DNA of 64,000 nt from Sphingobacterium cellulitidis (GTDB lineage Bacteria > Bacteroidota > Bacteroidia > Sphingobacteriales > Sphingobacteriaceae): positions 186,001 through 250,000 of the forward strand of contig NOUX01000003.1 of assembly GCA_002245855.1 (NCBI GenBank), in the 5' to 3' direction. Shown here one piece after another: positions 24,236-33,463 of the stretch. The position numbers and the translations under genes were made by a program. Below the pieces are notes generated by a model. That model saw nothing but the letters and a program-made list of their open reading frames with translations, was not told where the DNA came from and made no database searches. Numbering within the stretch: position 1 is the stretch's first letter; each line of letters opens with the position of its first letter.

Positions 24236-25435
24236 ATGCCAACTATTTCTCAAAAGGGCATCAACATGCCAGCATCCCCTATTAGAAAACTGACTCCATT
24301 TGCAGATCAGGCAAAAAGAGAAGGAAAGAAAATCTACCATTTGAACATTGGCCAACCGGACATTGAAACTCCGGAAATCATGTTAAATGCTTTAAAGAAC
24401 ATTGATTTTAAAGTTTGGGCATATACATCATCAGAAGGGACACTTTCTTACCGTACTAAATTAGCTGAGTATTATAATAAATTGAATTATAACATCACTC
24501 CTAACGATATATTGGTTACTAACGGTGGATCAGAAGCGATTACTATAGCGATGCAAGCTTGCTTGAATCCGGGAGAAGAGGTTATTATTCCAGAACCATT
24601 CTACGCAAACTATAATGGCTTTGCATGTTCTGCTGACATTATCGTAAAACCAATTATGTCTGTTATTGATAATGGATTCGCATTGCCTTCAATTGCAGAT
24701 TTCGAAAAAGTTATCACCGAAAAAACGAAAGCAATTGCAATTTGTAACCCTAATAATCCGACCGGATATTTATATTCCAGAGAAGAGTTAGAAGCTTTAA
24801 AGGAATTGTGTTTAAAACATGATCTTTATTTATTCTCTGACGAGGCTTATAGAGAATTCTGTTATGATGGTCGTGAGTTTATTTCACCGATGCAACTAGA
24901 AGGTTTAGAAGAAAACGTTGTGGTATTTGACACGGTTTCTAAACGTTATTCTGCATGTGGAGCAAGAATTGGCTGTATCATCACGAAAAACAAGGAATTA
25001 TATTTGACTGCATTGAAATTTGCACAAGCAAGATTAAGTCCGTCATTAGAAGGGCAAATTGCTGGTGAAGCAGCAGTTGATACTCCAGATAGTTACTTTG
25101 AAGCGGTATCGAAAGAATATACGGCAAGAAGAGACACTTTGGTAAATGGCTTAAATAAAATTGAAGGCGTATTTTGTCCGAATCCAGGAGGTGCATTTTA
25201 TGTTATCGCGAAATTACCGATCGATAATGCAGATAAATTTTGCCAATGGATGTTAGAGAAATTCTCATACCAAAACGAAACAGTAATGATGGCTCCTGCT
25301 ACAGGATTCTATTCTACGCCAGGTGCAGGATTAAATGAAGTTAGATTGGCCTATGTGTTGAATCAAGAAGACTTGAAAAAAGCATTGGTTTGTTTAGAAA
25401 AAGGCCTACAAGAATATCCAGGAAGAACTATCTAA
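24236..25435 (+). CDS. Pyridoxal-phosphate-dependent aminotransferase, class I/II
   Basis: This 399-residue fold-type I aminotransferase resembles aspartate aminotransferases of the AspC/PatA branch. The PLP lysine is Lys236 (TVSKRYSACGAR), NPNNPTG (171-177) contacts the cofactor and SDEAYREF (201-208) carries the conserved Asp and Tyr. The carboxylate-binding Arg near the C-terminus is in EVRLAY. The amino-acid substrate cannot be fixed from sequence; aspartate, alanine or aromatic acids are all possible. It is a single gene bracketed by terminators. Confidence 0.9.
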   Translation: MPTISQKGINMPASPIRKLTPFADQAKREGKKIYHLNIGQPDIETPEIMLNALKNIDFKVWAYTSSEGTLSYRTKLAEYYNKLNYNITPNDILVTNGGSEAITIAMQACLNPGEEVIIPEPFYANYNGFACSADIIVKPIMSVIDNGFALPSIADFEKVITEKTKAIAICNPNNPTGYLYSREELEALKELCLKHDLYLFSDEAYREFCYDGREFISPMQLEGLEENVVVFDTVSKRYSACGARIGCIITKNKELYLTALKFAQARLSPSLEGQIAGEAAVDTPDSYFEAVSKEYTARRDTLVNGLNKIEGVFCPNPGGAFYVIAKLPIDNADKFCQWMLEKFSYQNETVMMAPATGFYSTPGAGLNEVRLAYVLNQEDLKKALVCLEKGLQEYPGRTI

Positions 25436-25456
25436 GTTGCTTCACAGCATAAATAG

Positions 25457-25490
25457 AAAGGTCGTTATTTTGAATAACGACCTTTTTTTA
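25457..25490 (+). terminator. Terminator after the aminotransferase gene
   Basis: AAAGGTCGTTATT (25457-25469) pairs with AATAACGACCTTT (25473-25485) around TTG, followed by T residues. Confidence 0.85.
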
Positions 25491-25619
25491 TGGAAGAATT
25501 AGTTTAATAAATACATAAACTTTTGCTTTTAATCTGCTGAATAATAGCCGTTTATAAAAAACACACAACAAAACATCAACTTTGGCGTTTATATAGTAGA
25601 AACTAATGAAAAAATATTT

Positions 25620-25913
25620 ATGGATAAATTAAAGAAATTCGAATTAATGGAGAAAATATCCAGAGAATTAGAGGACATTAGAAATAGCCAGCAGGCTGTT
25701 TTAGAAAAAATAGCTAAAGTTGAAATTGATAATATAGAATTAGGAGACAAGACAATTGAATCTAAGATTCCTGATATTTATCAACGTACAGCAGATAACT
25801 CTGAAGCAATTCTGGAAATCCTAAATTCCTTCCAAGAAAAGACAGATGAGTTTGGAAGTAAAAATAATATCGATCAATTGAAACAACAACAAGAGATTGA
25901 TAATATGAAATAA
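25620..25913 (+). CDS. Small coiled-coil protein, function unknown
   Basis: The 97-residue product is highly charged, without cysteines or a membrane segment. Heptad-like spacing of Leu/Ile at residues about 1-30 and 70-95 suggests coiled coil. I do not recognise a family. The gene stands alone between two intrinsic terminators. The region 25491-25619 upstream is AT-rich and presumably holds its promoter. Confidence 0.6.
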   Translation: MDKLKKFELMEKISRELEDIRNSQQAVLEKIAKVEIDNIELGDKTIESKIPDIYQRTADNSEAILEILNSFQEKTDEFGSKNNIDQLKQQQEIDNMK

Positions 25914-25916
25914 TAG

Positions 25917-25946
25917 AAAAGGCCTCAAAAATTTTGAGGCCTTTTT
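25917..25946. terminator. Bidirectional terminator before cmk
   Basis: AAAAGGCCTCAAAA pairs with TTTTGAGGCCTTTT around a single A: an almost perfect 29-base palindrome. It closes both the small coiled-coil gene and the cmk operon. Confidence 0.85.
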
Positions 25947-25965
25947 CAATTTCTTATTTTTTGAG

Positions 25966-26649
25966 TTAAGCTTTTGGGAGTTCCATTTTATCCTGTACTA
26001 ATTGAATAACAAAACCCAATTGTTCTACTTGATTTAACTCAGAATTATCTAATACTATAGCATCTTCAGCTTGTCTAAGTGGACTTTCTTCACGCGTACT
26101 ATCAATATGATCCCTATGTGCCAAGTTTTCTTTTACCTCTTCCATTGTTAATTGTTCACCTTTGGCGGATAATTCTGCAAAGCGACGTTCAGCGCGAACC
26201 TGAGGACTTGCAGTCATAAAGATTTTAAGATCAGCATTTGGGAAAACCGTAGTACCAATGTCACGACCATCCATCACAATATTTCGTTTTTTACCTAATG
26301 CTTGTTGCTGGTTTACCATGGCAGTACGAACCGCTTTTACAGCGCTAACTTCAGAAACATATTCAGAAACTTCCATAGTGCGAATTGCATCCGAAACATC
26401 AACTCCATTCAATAAAATCTGGGATTTTTCAGGATTAGGGACAAAATCAATATGAATATTTTCCAAGGCTGTAGAGATGGCATGTTCATCGTTTATATCG
26501 ATGTTGTTTTGTTGTACATATAGTGTCACTGCTCTGTACATAGCACCACTATCAATAAAAACAAAATTCAATTCCTTAGCCAAAGCCTTTGCAACCGTAC
26601 TTTTCCCGCAAGAGGAAAATCCATCAATAGCAATTACGAAATTCTTCAT
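25966..26649 (-). CDS. cmk: Cytidylate kinase
   Basis: Cmk phosphorylates CMP and dCMP with ATP. The 227-residue P-loop kinase has Walker A GFSSCGKST (10-18), the CMP-binding region SGAMYRAVTLY and the lid segment MDGRDIGTTVFPNADLKIFMTAS. Length is normal for the family. It is the last gene of a group with an unknown protein and topA on the same strand, 5 bp after the former. Confidence 0.95.
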   Translation of the reverse strand: MKNFVIAIDGFSSCGKSTVAKALAKELNFVFIDSGAMYRAVTLYVQQNNIDINDEHAISTALENIHIDFVPNPEKSQILLNGVDVSDAIRTMEVSEYVSEVSAVKAVRTAMVNQQQALGKKRNIVMDGRDIGTTVFPNADLKIFMTASPQVRAERRFAELSAKGEQLTMEEVKENLAHRDHIDSTREESPLRQAEDAIVLDNSELNQVEQLGFVIQLVQDKMELPKA

Positions 26650-26654
26650 CTGAT

Positions 26655-27068
26655 TTAGTTCGTTCCTCCAATCATTACCCCTGGTTTATTTACCAAAGGA
26701 ATTTTTATAAGATTTTCATCGACAATACTTTCTGGTAAGAAAACGTATTTTTTATCATAAATAGTACCGTCAATATAGTAGCTTAACCAATATTCATTAG
26801 TCAATCCAAAAACTTGGGGATCTATAGCTTCGATTTTTTTAGAAGAATGTGCCTCCATATCACCAATGAAATGTCTCAACACAGTAGTTTTGACATCTTT
26901 ACCATCTTTAATACCATAACCTTTGGAGGAAACCAGTACATTTTGTATGGCAATATCTTTCTCATTGACGAGGTATACATTCCAAACCTTAGCTGTTGGA
27001 GATTCAGCTTCCAATACCACGGCAACTGATATATCTTCAACTAAATTTAAGGGTAGATCCTTTTTCAT
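26655..27068 (-). CDS. Conserved protein between topA and cmk, function unknown
   Basis: The 137-residue soluble protein is mostly predicted beta strand (VAVVLEAESPTAKVWNVYLVNEKD, then NEYWLSYYIDGTIYDKKYVFLPES). There is no signal peptide and no catalytic motif I can name. It lies 6 bp after topA and 5 bp before cmk, so co-transcription is likely. I think related proteins occur at this spot in other Sphingobacteria, but I cannot assign a function. Confidence 0.75.
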   Translation of the reverse strand: MKKDLPLNLVEDISVAVVLEAESPTAKVWNVYLVNEKDIAIQNVLVSSKGYGIKDGKDVKTTVLRHFIGDMEAHSSKKIEAIDPQVFGLTNEYWLSYYIDGTIYDKKYVFLPESIVDENLIKIPLVNKPGVMIGGTN

Positions 27069-27074
27069 TATTAC

Positions 27075-29459
27075 CTATTTCTTTTTGGCAGTTGCTTTCT
27101 TAGTTGTTTTTGCAGTTTTCGTTGTTTTAGTCGCTCTTGCGGCTTTCTTAGCGGAAGGAGATTTTGTATCCTCTTCAGCCCATTTCAACACATCTGCATA
27201 AGTGATTTTTTCAACTTCAGTTCCTTTAGGAATCTTCAAGTTTTGTTTTCCAAATCTTACGAAAGGTCCCCAACGGCCGTTTTCAATTTTGGCCTCTGGG
27301 TTCTCATCAAAAATCTTGATGACCTTATCTTTATCTTTTTGGCGTTTTTCCTCGATGATTTGGATAGCTTGCTCTTGTTCCACATCCAAAGGATCCAGTC
27401 CTTTAGGTAATGAATAGAAGCTACTGTTATGGCGGATATAAGGCCCGAAACGACCAATTGCTACCGTCATTTCTTTGCCTTCAAACTCCCCTACTTTTTT
27501 AGGAAGTTTAAATAATTCTAATGCTTCCTCCAAGGTAATGGTTTCAATCATTTGACCTTTACGCAAAGAAGCAAAGATCGGTTTTTCCTCATCATCAGCA
27601 GTACCAATTTGCACTAGCGGACCAAAACGTCCAACACGTACCGAAATTGGTTTACCAGAAACAGGGTCAACACCTAATTCACGTTCGTGCGTAGCACGAT
27701 CTGCATTATCCAAGGTATTTTGAACTTCCGAATGGAAAGGTCCGTAGAAGTTCGAAAGCATATGAGTCCATTCTTTGAAACCTTGAGCGATCTCATCAAA
27801 TTCCTTTTCAACTTTCGCTGTGAAGTGATAGTCTACAATTCCTTTGAAATGTTGAACCAAGAAATCATTTACTAGGACACCAATATCTGTAGGGAACATT
27901 TTATTACGTTCTGCCCCTGTTATTTCAGTTTTTGTTTGAGAAATAACCTCTGTGCCATTTAAAGTAAGAACTCTATAGGCTCTTTCTTTACCATCACGAT
28001 CTTCTTTTACCACATAACCGCGGTTTTGAATAGTAGAAATGGTAGGTGCATAGGTTGATGGACGTCCGATTCCAAGTTCCTCCAATTTCTTTACCAAAGA
28101 AGCTTCGGTAAATCTTGCAGGGGGTCTTGAGAAACGCTCTGTAGCATGCATAATCTCCAGATTAAGATTTTGATCTTTCGTCAATGGAGGAAGAATGGCA
28201 TTATCAGAGTTATCCAAATCAATTTCATCATTATCATCGTCAGATGATTCAAAATAAACCTTTAGGAAACCATCAAATTTCATGATTTCACCAGTTGCAA
28301 CTAAATCTTCAGATCTGGTTGAAATGGAGATTTTAGCTGTTGTTTTTTCAAATTCTGCTTCACTCATTTGGGAAGCGATGGCACGCTTCCAAATTAGTTC
28401 GTAAAGACGTTTTTCAGAATTATCACCATCAATACTATGATCATTAAAGTATGTCGGACGAATTGCTTCGTGAGCTTCTTGGGCTCCAGCGCTCTTCGTA
28501 CGGTATTGGCGAAGTTTATGATACTTCTCCCCATAAGCATTAATAATTTCGGCTTGAGCACCTTGTAACGCCGTGTCAGACAAGTTTACCGAGTCAGTAC
28601 GCATATAAGTAATACGACCTGCTTCATATAAACGTTGTGCGACTTGCATGGTTCTAGCAACAGAGAATCCAAGTTTTCTACTTGCTTCTTGTTGTAGTGT
28701 TGAAGTTGTGAATGGTGCTGATGGAGTACGTTTAGAAGGTTTAGTCTCTAAACTCTTAATATTAAATGCGGCTTTCGCACAATCATTCAGGAATTGATTT
28801 GCTTCTTCTACGGTTGCAAATCTGCTTGGTAATTCCGCTTTAAAACGGTCTTTCGCATTTCCTGTATTAAATATAGCAACAACTTTAAATGCTGCCTCCG
28901 CGTTGAATTTATTGATATCTCTTTCGCGTTCAACAATTAATCGAACAGCAACAGATTGTACCCTACCTGCTGAAAGCGAAGGTTTAACTTTTCTCCAAAG
29001 TACAGGTGATAATTCAAAACCTACTAATCTATCCAATACACGACGAGCTTGTTGCGCATTTACAAGATTAAAGTCGATTTTTCTTGGGGACTCAATAGCT
29101 TTTAAAATGGCAGGTTTGGTAATTTCATGAAATACGATACGTTTAGTTTTATCGTCCTTCAAGCCCAATGTTTCGTATAGATGCCAGGAAATAGCCTCTC
29201 CTTCACGGTCCTCATCGGACGCTAACCATACTGTTTCTGCAGATTTCGCTAACTTCTTTAATTCACTAACCAAAGCTTTTTTATCCGAAGGAACTTCATA
29301 TTTCTGTTTGAAATTATCTTCGGTATCAATCGCATCATCAGTTTTCACTAAATCGCGAATGTGACCATAACTGGACTTCACTAAAAAATCTTTGCCTAGA
29401 TACCCTTCTATTGTTTTAGCCTTTGCTGGTGACTCGACTATCAATAAATTTTTTGCCAT
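27075..29459 (-). CDS. topA: DNA topoisomerase I
   Basis: TopA relaxes negative supercoils. The 794-residue type IA enzyme has the TOPRIM domain (LLIVESPAKAKTIEGYLG at the start, acidic DEDREGE at 82-88) and the active-site Tyr285 in GRITYMRTDS. Past the core it lacks the classical CxxC zinc ribbons of E. coli TopA. It instead has repeated beta units with GPYIRHNSSFYSLPKG and GPFVRFGKQNLKIPKG, then a Lys/Thr/Ala-rich tail that likely binds DNA, as in other Bacteroidota. Confidence 0.96.
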   Translation of the reverse strand: MAKNLLIVESPAKAKTIEGYLGKDFLVKSSYGHIRDLVKTDDAIDTEDNFKQKYEVPSDKKALVSELKKLAKSAETVWLASDEDREGEAISWHLYETLGLKDDKTKRIVFHEITKPAILKAIESPRKIDFNLVNAQQARRVLDRLVGFELSPVLWRKVKPSLSAGRVQSVAVRLIVERERDINKFNAEAAFKVVAIFNTGNAKDRFKAELPSRFATVEEANQFLNDCAKAAFNIKSLETKPSKRTPSAPFTTSTLQQEASRKLGFSVARTMQVAQRLYEAGRITYMRTDSVNLSDTALQGAQAEIINAYGEKYHKLRQYRTKSAGAQEAHEAIRPTYFNDHSIDGDNSEKRLYELIWKRAIASQMSEAEFEKTTAKISISTRSEDLVATGEIMKFDGFLKVYFESSDDDNDEIDLDNSDNAILPPLTKDQNLNLEIMHATERFSRPPARFTEASLVKKLEELGIGRPSTYAPTISTIQNRGYVVKEDRDGKERAYRVLTLNGTEVISQTKTEITGAERNKMFPTDIGVLVNDFLVQHFKGIVDYHFTAKVEKEFDEIAQGFKEWTHMLSNFYGPFHSEVQNTLDNADRATHERELGVDPVSGKPISVRVGRFGPLVQIGTADDEEKPIFASLRKGQMIETITLEEALELFKLPKKVGEFEGKEMTVAIGRFGPYIRHNSSFYSLPKGLDPLDVEQEQAIQIIEEKRQKDKDKVIKIFDENPEAKIENGRWGPFVRFGKQNLKIPKGTEVEKITYADVLKWAEEDTKSPSAKKAARATKTTKTAKTTKKATAKKK

Positions 29460-29554
29460 TTAAATTCTATGATTTGATGCAAAGAAAACGATTTCAAAAT
29501 GGAATGCAAATTCTTTTTTAACCAAAAGGCCAAAAAAGTGAGAACAATCACCTA

Positions 29555-30406
29555 TCAATTAATCCAAATATCAAGTAAATAAAATAAGGCAAAAACCACT
29601 GAGGCAATACCATTGGTGGTCATAAAAGCACGGTCTACCCTACTTAAATCTGTTGGACTTACAATTCGATGCTGATAAATTAATAATGCGCCATAAAAAG
29701 CAACACCTATATAATATAATATACCCACCGGCATATAAAAGACTGGAAGGAGAACAAATATAAATGACAGGACATGAAGAACTTCAGAAATCCTTAATGC
29801 GGTCTTGCCTCCAAAATTCGCCGGGATTGAATTCAACCCATTTGCCTTATCAAATTCCTCATCCTGTAAAGCATAAATAATGTCAAATCCACTCACCCAA
29901 GTCACTACTGCCAGTCCGTAAAAAATCGGGATAATATTAAATACTCCTGTGACCGCAAGGTAAGCGCCTACTGGTGCTAAACCCAAACCTATCCCTAATA
30001 CAATATGACATAAAGGCGATATTCTTTTCATATATGAATAGAAAAGAATGACGAATAATGCCACCGGAGATAGGACGAAACACATAAAATTGATGAAATA
30101 ACAAGCAACCATAAACACGATACAGTTTACTATAGTAAATAATAATGCTTGTTTAGGGCTGATTCTTCCTGCAGGAATATCCCGAACTGCTGTTCTCGGA
30201 TTTAAGGCATCAATATCACGATCCAAATATCTATTAAATGCCATGGCAGCATTTCTAGCCGTCACCATACATACCAACATTAATAGGAATAGTTTCCATT
30301 CAAAATGATAGTCTGTCGTATGAATTGCTAGAAAAAAGCCAATAATTGCAAAGGGAAGCGCAAATATACTATGTGCGAAAAGCACAAGAGACATGTATTT
30401 TTTCAT
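29555..30406 (-). CDS. UbiA-family prenyltransferase
   Basis: This 283-residue membrane protein has about eight hydrophobic helices and two Asp-rich prenyl-diphosphate motifs: NRYLDRDID (in AMAFNRYLDRDIDALNPRTA) and DIIYALQDEEFD. It resembles the 4-hydroxybenzoate polyprenyltransferase-like group, which in menaquinone-only bacteria acts in the futalosine pathway (MqnP-like). Bacteroidota do not make ubiquinone, so a menaquinone role is more likely than UbiA itself, but this is inference. Three bp separate it from the upstream engB stop. Confidence 0.82.
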   Translation of the reverse strand: MKKYMSLVLFAHSIFALPFAIIGFFLAIHTTDYHFEWKLFLLMLVCMVTARNAAMAFNRYLDRDIDALNPRTAVRDIPAGRISPKQALLFTIVNCIVFMVACYFINFMCFVLSPVALFVILFYSYMKRISPLCHIVLGIGLGLAPVGAYLAVTGVFNIIPIFYGLAVVTWVSGFDIIYALQDEEFDKANGLNSIPANFGGKTALRISEVLHVLSFIFVLLPVFYMPVGILYYIGVAFYGALLIYQHRIVSPTDLSRVDRAFMTTNGIASVVFALFYLLDIWIN

Positions 30407-30409
30407 ATC

Positions 30410-31021
30410 CTACTCTAAGGGAGAAACAAAATTTTGATTGATTTCATGAATGGTTTCCAATACTTTTTCACAACCTAACTTTGTTTCAGAGGATGTTAAT
30501 ATATGGCCAGGCACTTCTTCAAACCAAACTTTTAAGGCTTTTCTGAACTTGGCGATATTTTGGTCTGATTTTACCATTGAATGTTTATCAGCTTTCGTGA
30601 ATAAGAGAAAGAAAGGGATTCCCTGCTCTCCTAGCCAATAACAAAAATCAAGGTCGATTTTCTGTGGCTCATGTCTACTATCAATCAGGACGAATACGCA
30701 TTGAAGATTCTCGCGTCTTGTAAGGTATTCACGGATAAATTTTTCCCACTCGGCACGGTTCTTTTTTGAGGTTTGCGCAAAGCCATAGCCTGGTAAATCG
30801 ACTAAATACCAATCATCATTAATAATGAAATGGTTGATAAGCTGGGTTTTTCCAGGTTTTTGCGATGTTTTAGCCAAACCTTTTCTTCGTGTAATAGCAT
30901 TGATCAGAGATGATTTTCCAACATTCGAACGACCAATGAAAGCATATTCTGCTTTGTCTGGCGTTGGAAGTTTTGTTACATCCGTATTACTGGTTAAGAA
31001 TTCTGCACGATTGATATTCAT
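30410..31021 (-). CDS. engB: Ribosome-biogenesis GTPase EngB (YihA/YsxC)
   Basis: EngB is an essential GTPase of large-subunit assembly. The 203-residue protein carries G1 GRSNVGKSS (30-38), G3 DLPGYGFA and G4 TKAD. N-terminal AEF (residues 6-8) matches the family start, confirming the ATG at 31021. A -7 box ends only 4 bases before this ATG, so its mRNA should have almost no 5' leader. Confidence 0.95.
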   Translation of the reverse strand: MNINRAEFLTSNTDVTKLPTPDKAEYAFIGRSNVGKSSLINAITRRKGLAKTSQKPGKTQLINHFIINDDWYLVDLPGYGFAQTSKKNRAEWEKFIREYLTRRENLQCVFVLIDSRHEPQKIDLDFCYWLGEQGIPFFLLFTKADKHSMVKSDQNIAKFRKALKVWFEEVPGHILTSSETKLGCEKVLETIHEINQNFVSPLE

Positions 31022-31025
31022 ATTG

Positions 31026-31033
31026 CAAAGGTA
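31026..31033 (-). promoter_or_regulatory. -7 promoter element abutting the engB start
   Basis: TACCTTTG on the minus strand is a perfect TAnnTTTG and ends 4 bases before the ATG. Transcription from it would start at or next to the start codon. No clear -33 TTTG is seen. Confidence 0.5.
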
Positions 31034-31125
31034 CGATTAAAAACCTTTTTATTTCTCATCATAAATACGGGTAAAACTCATTCAATTCAAGAAAAATTCA
31101 TAATTTCAGCATCAAATCTAATTTT

Positions 31126-32031
31126 ATGCTCGAAATCAAGAATATTGTTAAGCAATATGCACATCATAAGGCTTTAGATGATGTTTCTATTCATGTACCA
31201 ACGGGGAAAATATTTGGTCTTTTAGGACCCAATGGTGCCGGGAAAACATCCTTAATCCGTATCATCAATCAAATAACTGCGCCCGATTCTGGGCAGATCT
31301 ATTTTAAAGGCGAACCCCTGAATTCTTCCCATATTGGAAAAATTGGCTACCTACCTGAAGAACGTGGCCTCTATAAAAAAATGTTGATTGGAGATCAAAT
31401 GATCTACTTAGCCCAATTGAAGGGGTTAAGCAAGCAAGAAGCAAAAGAAAAAATAAAATATTGGTTTGAGAAGTTAAAAATCGAGAGCTGGTGGGATAAA
31501 AAAGTTGAGGATCTAAGTAAGGGAATGCAGCAGAAAGTTCAGTTCGTAGCGACAGTAATGCATGAGCCTGACCTTATTATTCTAGATGAGCCATTCTCAG
31601 GATTTGATCCGGTAAATGCTCAAGTTATCCAAGATGAGATTCTAGAACTCAATAAAAAAGGTGCTACGATTATTTATTCAACACATCGGATGGAATCCGT
31701 TGAAGCATTATGTGATAATATTGCACTGTTGAATAAATCGAAAGTCATTCTTGAAGGTTCTGTCAAAGAAATCAAAGACAACTATAGAAATCAAACTTAT
31801 AAAATTGAGTATAGTTTAAAACCAGAAACTAGCAATATTCAGTTGGATGAATCATTATGGCAGAATCTAGAAAATGAGAAAAATGGTGGAAATACCTTGA
31901 CCATTCAAATTCCAGAAGGTAAATCATTGAATGATGTTTTAGTTCAATTGATTCCTCAAATTGAAATTCAACAGATCTTTGAAATCATCCCTTCCATGCA
32001 TGATATCTTTATTGATAAAGTAACTAAATAA
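31126..32031 (+). CDS. ABC transporter ATPase, NatA-like
   Basis: The 301-residue ATPase has Walker A GPNGAGKTS (34-42), signature LSKGMQQK, Walker B IILDEPFSGFDP and a 90-residue C-terminal extension (DUF4162-like) typical of NatA/YhaQ exporters. It is followed 15 bp later by a matching permease. NatAB systems extrude Na+ in Bacillus; other relatives export lipids or drugs. The substrate here is unknown, though nhaA lies just downstream in its own unit. Confidence 0.87.
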   Translation: MLEIKNIVKQYAHHKALDDVSIHVPTGKIFGLLGPNGAGKTSLIRIINQITAPDSGQIYFKGEPLNSSHIGKIGYLPEERGLYKKMLIGDQMIYLAQLKGLSKQEAKEKIKYWFEKLKIESWWDKKVEDLSKGMQQKVQFVATVMHEPDLIILDEPFSGFDPVNAQVIQDEILELNKKGATIIYSTHRMESVEALCDNIALLNKSKVILEGSVKEIKDNYRNQTYKIEYSLKPETSNIQLDESLWQNLENEKNGGNTLTIQIPEGKSLNDVLVQLIPQIEIQQIFEIIPSMHDIFIDKVTK

Positions 32032-32046
32032 TAAGCCAGAAAGTAT

Positions 32047-33357
32047 ATGAACAAGATATTATTAATCATCCAAAGAGAATATTTAAGTCGGGTTAAGAAA
32101 AAATCCTTCTTGCTGACTACTTTTCTGGTGCCGTTATTTTTTATAGGAATGTATGTTGGGGTTTTCTTCCTGACAAAAAAGAGCTTTGAAGATTCGCGTG
32201 CATTGATTTATGTGGTAGATAACACCAAAGAAGTAGGTCCATTGCTAAAAAACACAGAGCAAATCACCTTTACACATTCTACCATTGATTTGAATGATCA
32301 AATTCAAAAGATCAAGGATCTAGATGGAAACACGAACATATTAATGATTCCTGAAGATTTTTATCAGACCCATAATATTGAATTTCTTTCATCTGGAAAA
32401 CCTAATATTAATACCAAAGCCTCCGTTGAAGAACAGTTGGAGGATATTCTATTAAACTACCAATACAAAGAGCTCAATATCGATGCTACAAAGATTAAAA
32501 GCATCGATACCAAGGTAAAAACTGCTGCAAAGGAAATTACCTCAACAGGGGAAGCGAAGGATAGTGATACAAGAATAGCCATGGGAATTGCAATGGCGTT
32601 ATCTGTTTTGATTTATTTATCCTTATTTCTGTACGGTGCTCAGGTTATGCGCGGGATTATTGAAGAGAAATCTAATCGTATCATTGAAGTGATCATATCA
32701 TCGGTGAAACCATTTCAATTGATGATGGGCAAGATTATTGGAATTGGTTTAGTGGGGATTACCCAGTTCGTTCTTTGGATTATCCTGAGTTTCGGATTGA
32801 TAGGAATTGCATCCAATACATTGATTGATAAAGCCGAGTTTCAACAAGAGATGATTCAAAAAGCTCCTCAAGGTGCTGAAATGGACAATAGTTCAATTCT
32901 TTCGGAAGTGAATACAGCTCTGGATGCTGTGAACATTCCGGAATTATTGATTAGTTTCTTTTTATTCTTTATTGGTGGTTATATGTTGTACAGTGCACTA
33001 TTTGCGGCTGTAGGATCTGCTGTTGACAGTGAAACCGAAGCCAATCAATTTACGATGCCTATTACAACACCACTGTTATTGGCTTATATTCTTTCCTTTG
33101 GGGTGTTAATCAACAATCCTCATGGCCCCATAGCAACCTGGTTGAGTTTTATACCATTGACCTCTCCTATTGCTATGCTAGTCCGGATTCCATTTGGTGT
33201 ACCTACATGGCAAATAGCCGTTTCCTTTATACTTTTAGTAGCGGGTTTTATATTCACAACTTGGGTTGCAGCACGAATCTATCGTATTGGAATCCTGATG
33301 TATGGTAAGAAAGCTAGCTTTAAGGAATTAGTGAAATGGTTCCGATATAAAGGATAA
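32047..33357 (+). CDS. ABC-2 type permease, NatB-like
   Basis: The 436-residue membrane protein has one N-terminal helix (FLLTTFLVPLFFIGMYVGVFFL), a large extracytoplasmic domain (about 45-175) and five to six C-terminal helices, the layout of NatB/YhaP permeases. A short conserved segment MRGIIEEKSNRIIEVIISSVKPFQLMMGKI follows the second helix. It works with the preceding ATPase and is the last gene before a strong terminator. Confidence 0.87.
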   Translation: MNKILLIIQREYLSRVKKKSFLLTTFLVPLFFIGMYVGVFFLTKKSFEDSRALIYVVDNTKEVGPLLKNTEQITFTHSTIDLNDQIQKIKDLDGNTNILMIPEDFYQTHNIEFLSSGKPNINTKASVEEQLEDILLNYQYKELNIDATKIKSIDTKVKTAAKEITSTGEAKDSDTRIAMGIAMALSVLIYLSLFLYGAQVMRGIIEEKSNRIIEVIISSVKPFQLMMGKIIGIGLVGITQFVLWIILSFGLIGIASNTLIDKAEFQQEMIQKAPQGAEMDNSSILSEVNTALDAVNIPELLISFFLFFIGGYMLYSALFAAVGSAVDSETEANQFTMPITTPLLLAYILSFGVLINNPHGPIATWLSFIPLTSPIAMLVRIPFGVPTWQIAVSFILLVAGFIFTTWVAARIYRIGILMYGKKASFKELVKWFRYKG

Positions 33358-33375
33358 TAAAATCTTAATAACTGA

Positions 33376-33416
33376 AAAAGCCCTTCCAATTGAATATTTG
33401 GAAGGGCTTTTAAATT
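33376..33416 (+). terminator. Terminator of the NatAB-like operon
   Basis: AAAAGCCCTTCCAA (33376-33389) pairs with TTGGAAGGGCTTTT (33398-33411), with T-rich sequence after it. The 3' arm contains the -33 box of the next promoter. Confidence 0.85.
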
Positions 33417-33429
33417 TTTCCTACCTTTG
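33397..33429 (+). promoter_or_regulatory. nhaA promoter, embedded in the preceding terminator
   Basis: TTTG (33397-33400), a 21-bp spacer and TACCTTTG (33422-33429) form a full Bacteroidota promoter. The -33 box lies at the edge of the terminator's 3' arm. The predicted mRNA start near 33434 supports the nhaA ATG at 33464. Confidence 0.65.
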
Positions 33430-33463
33430 GACTGCTGTAATAAATTTCAAACTCGGAAATCAC

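Noticed and set aside
33398..33463. Upstream extension of the nhaA frame
   Set aside because: It begins in the terminator stem and covers the promoter; the NhaA family starts at the ATG at 33464.
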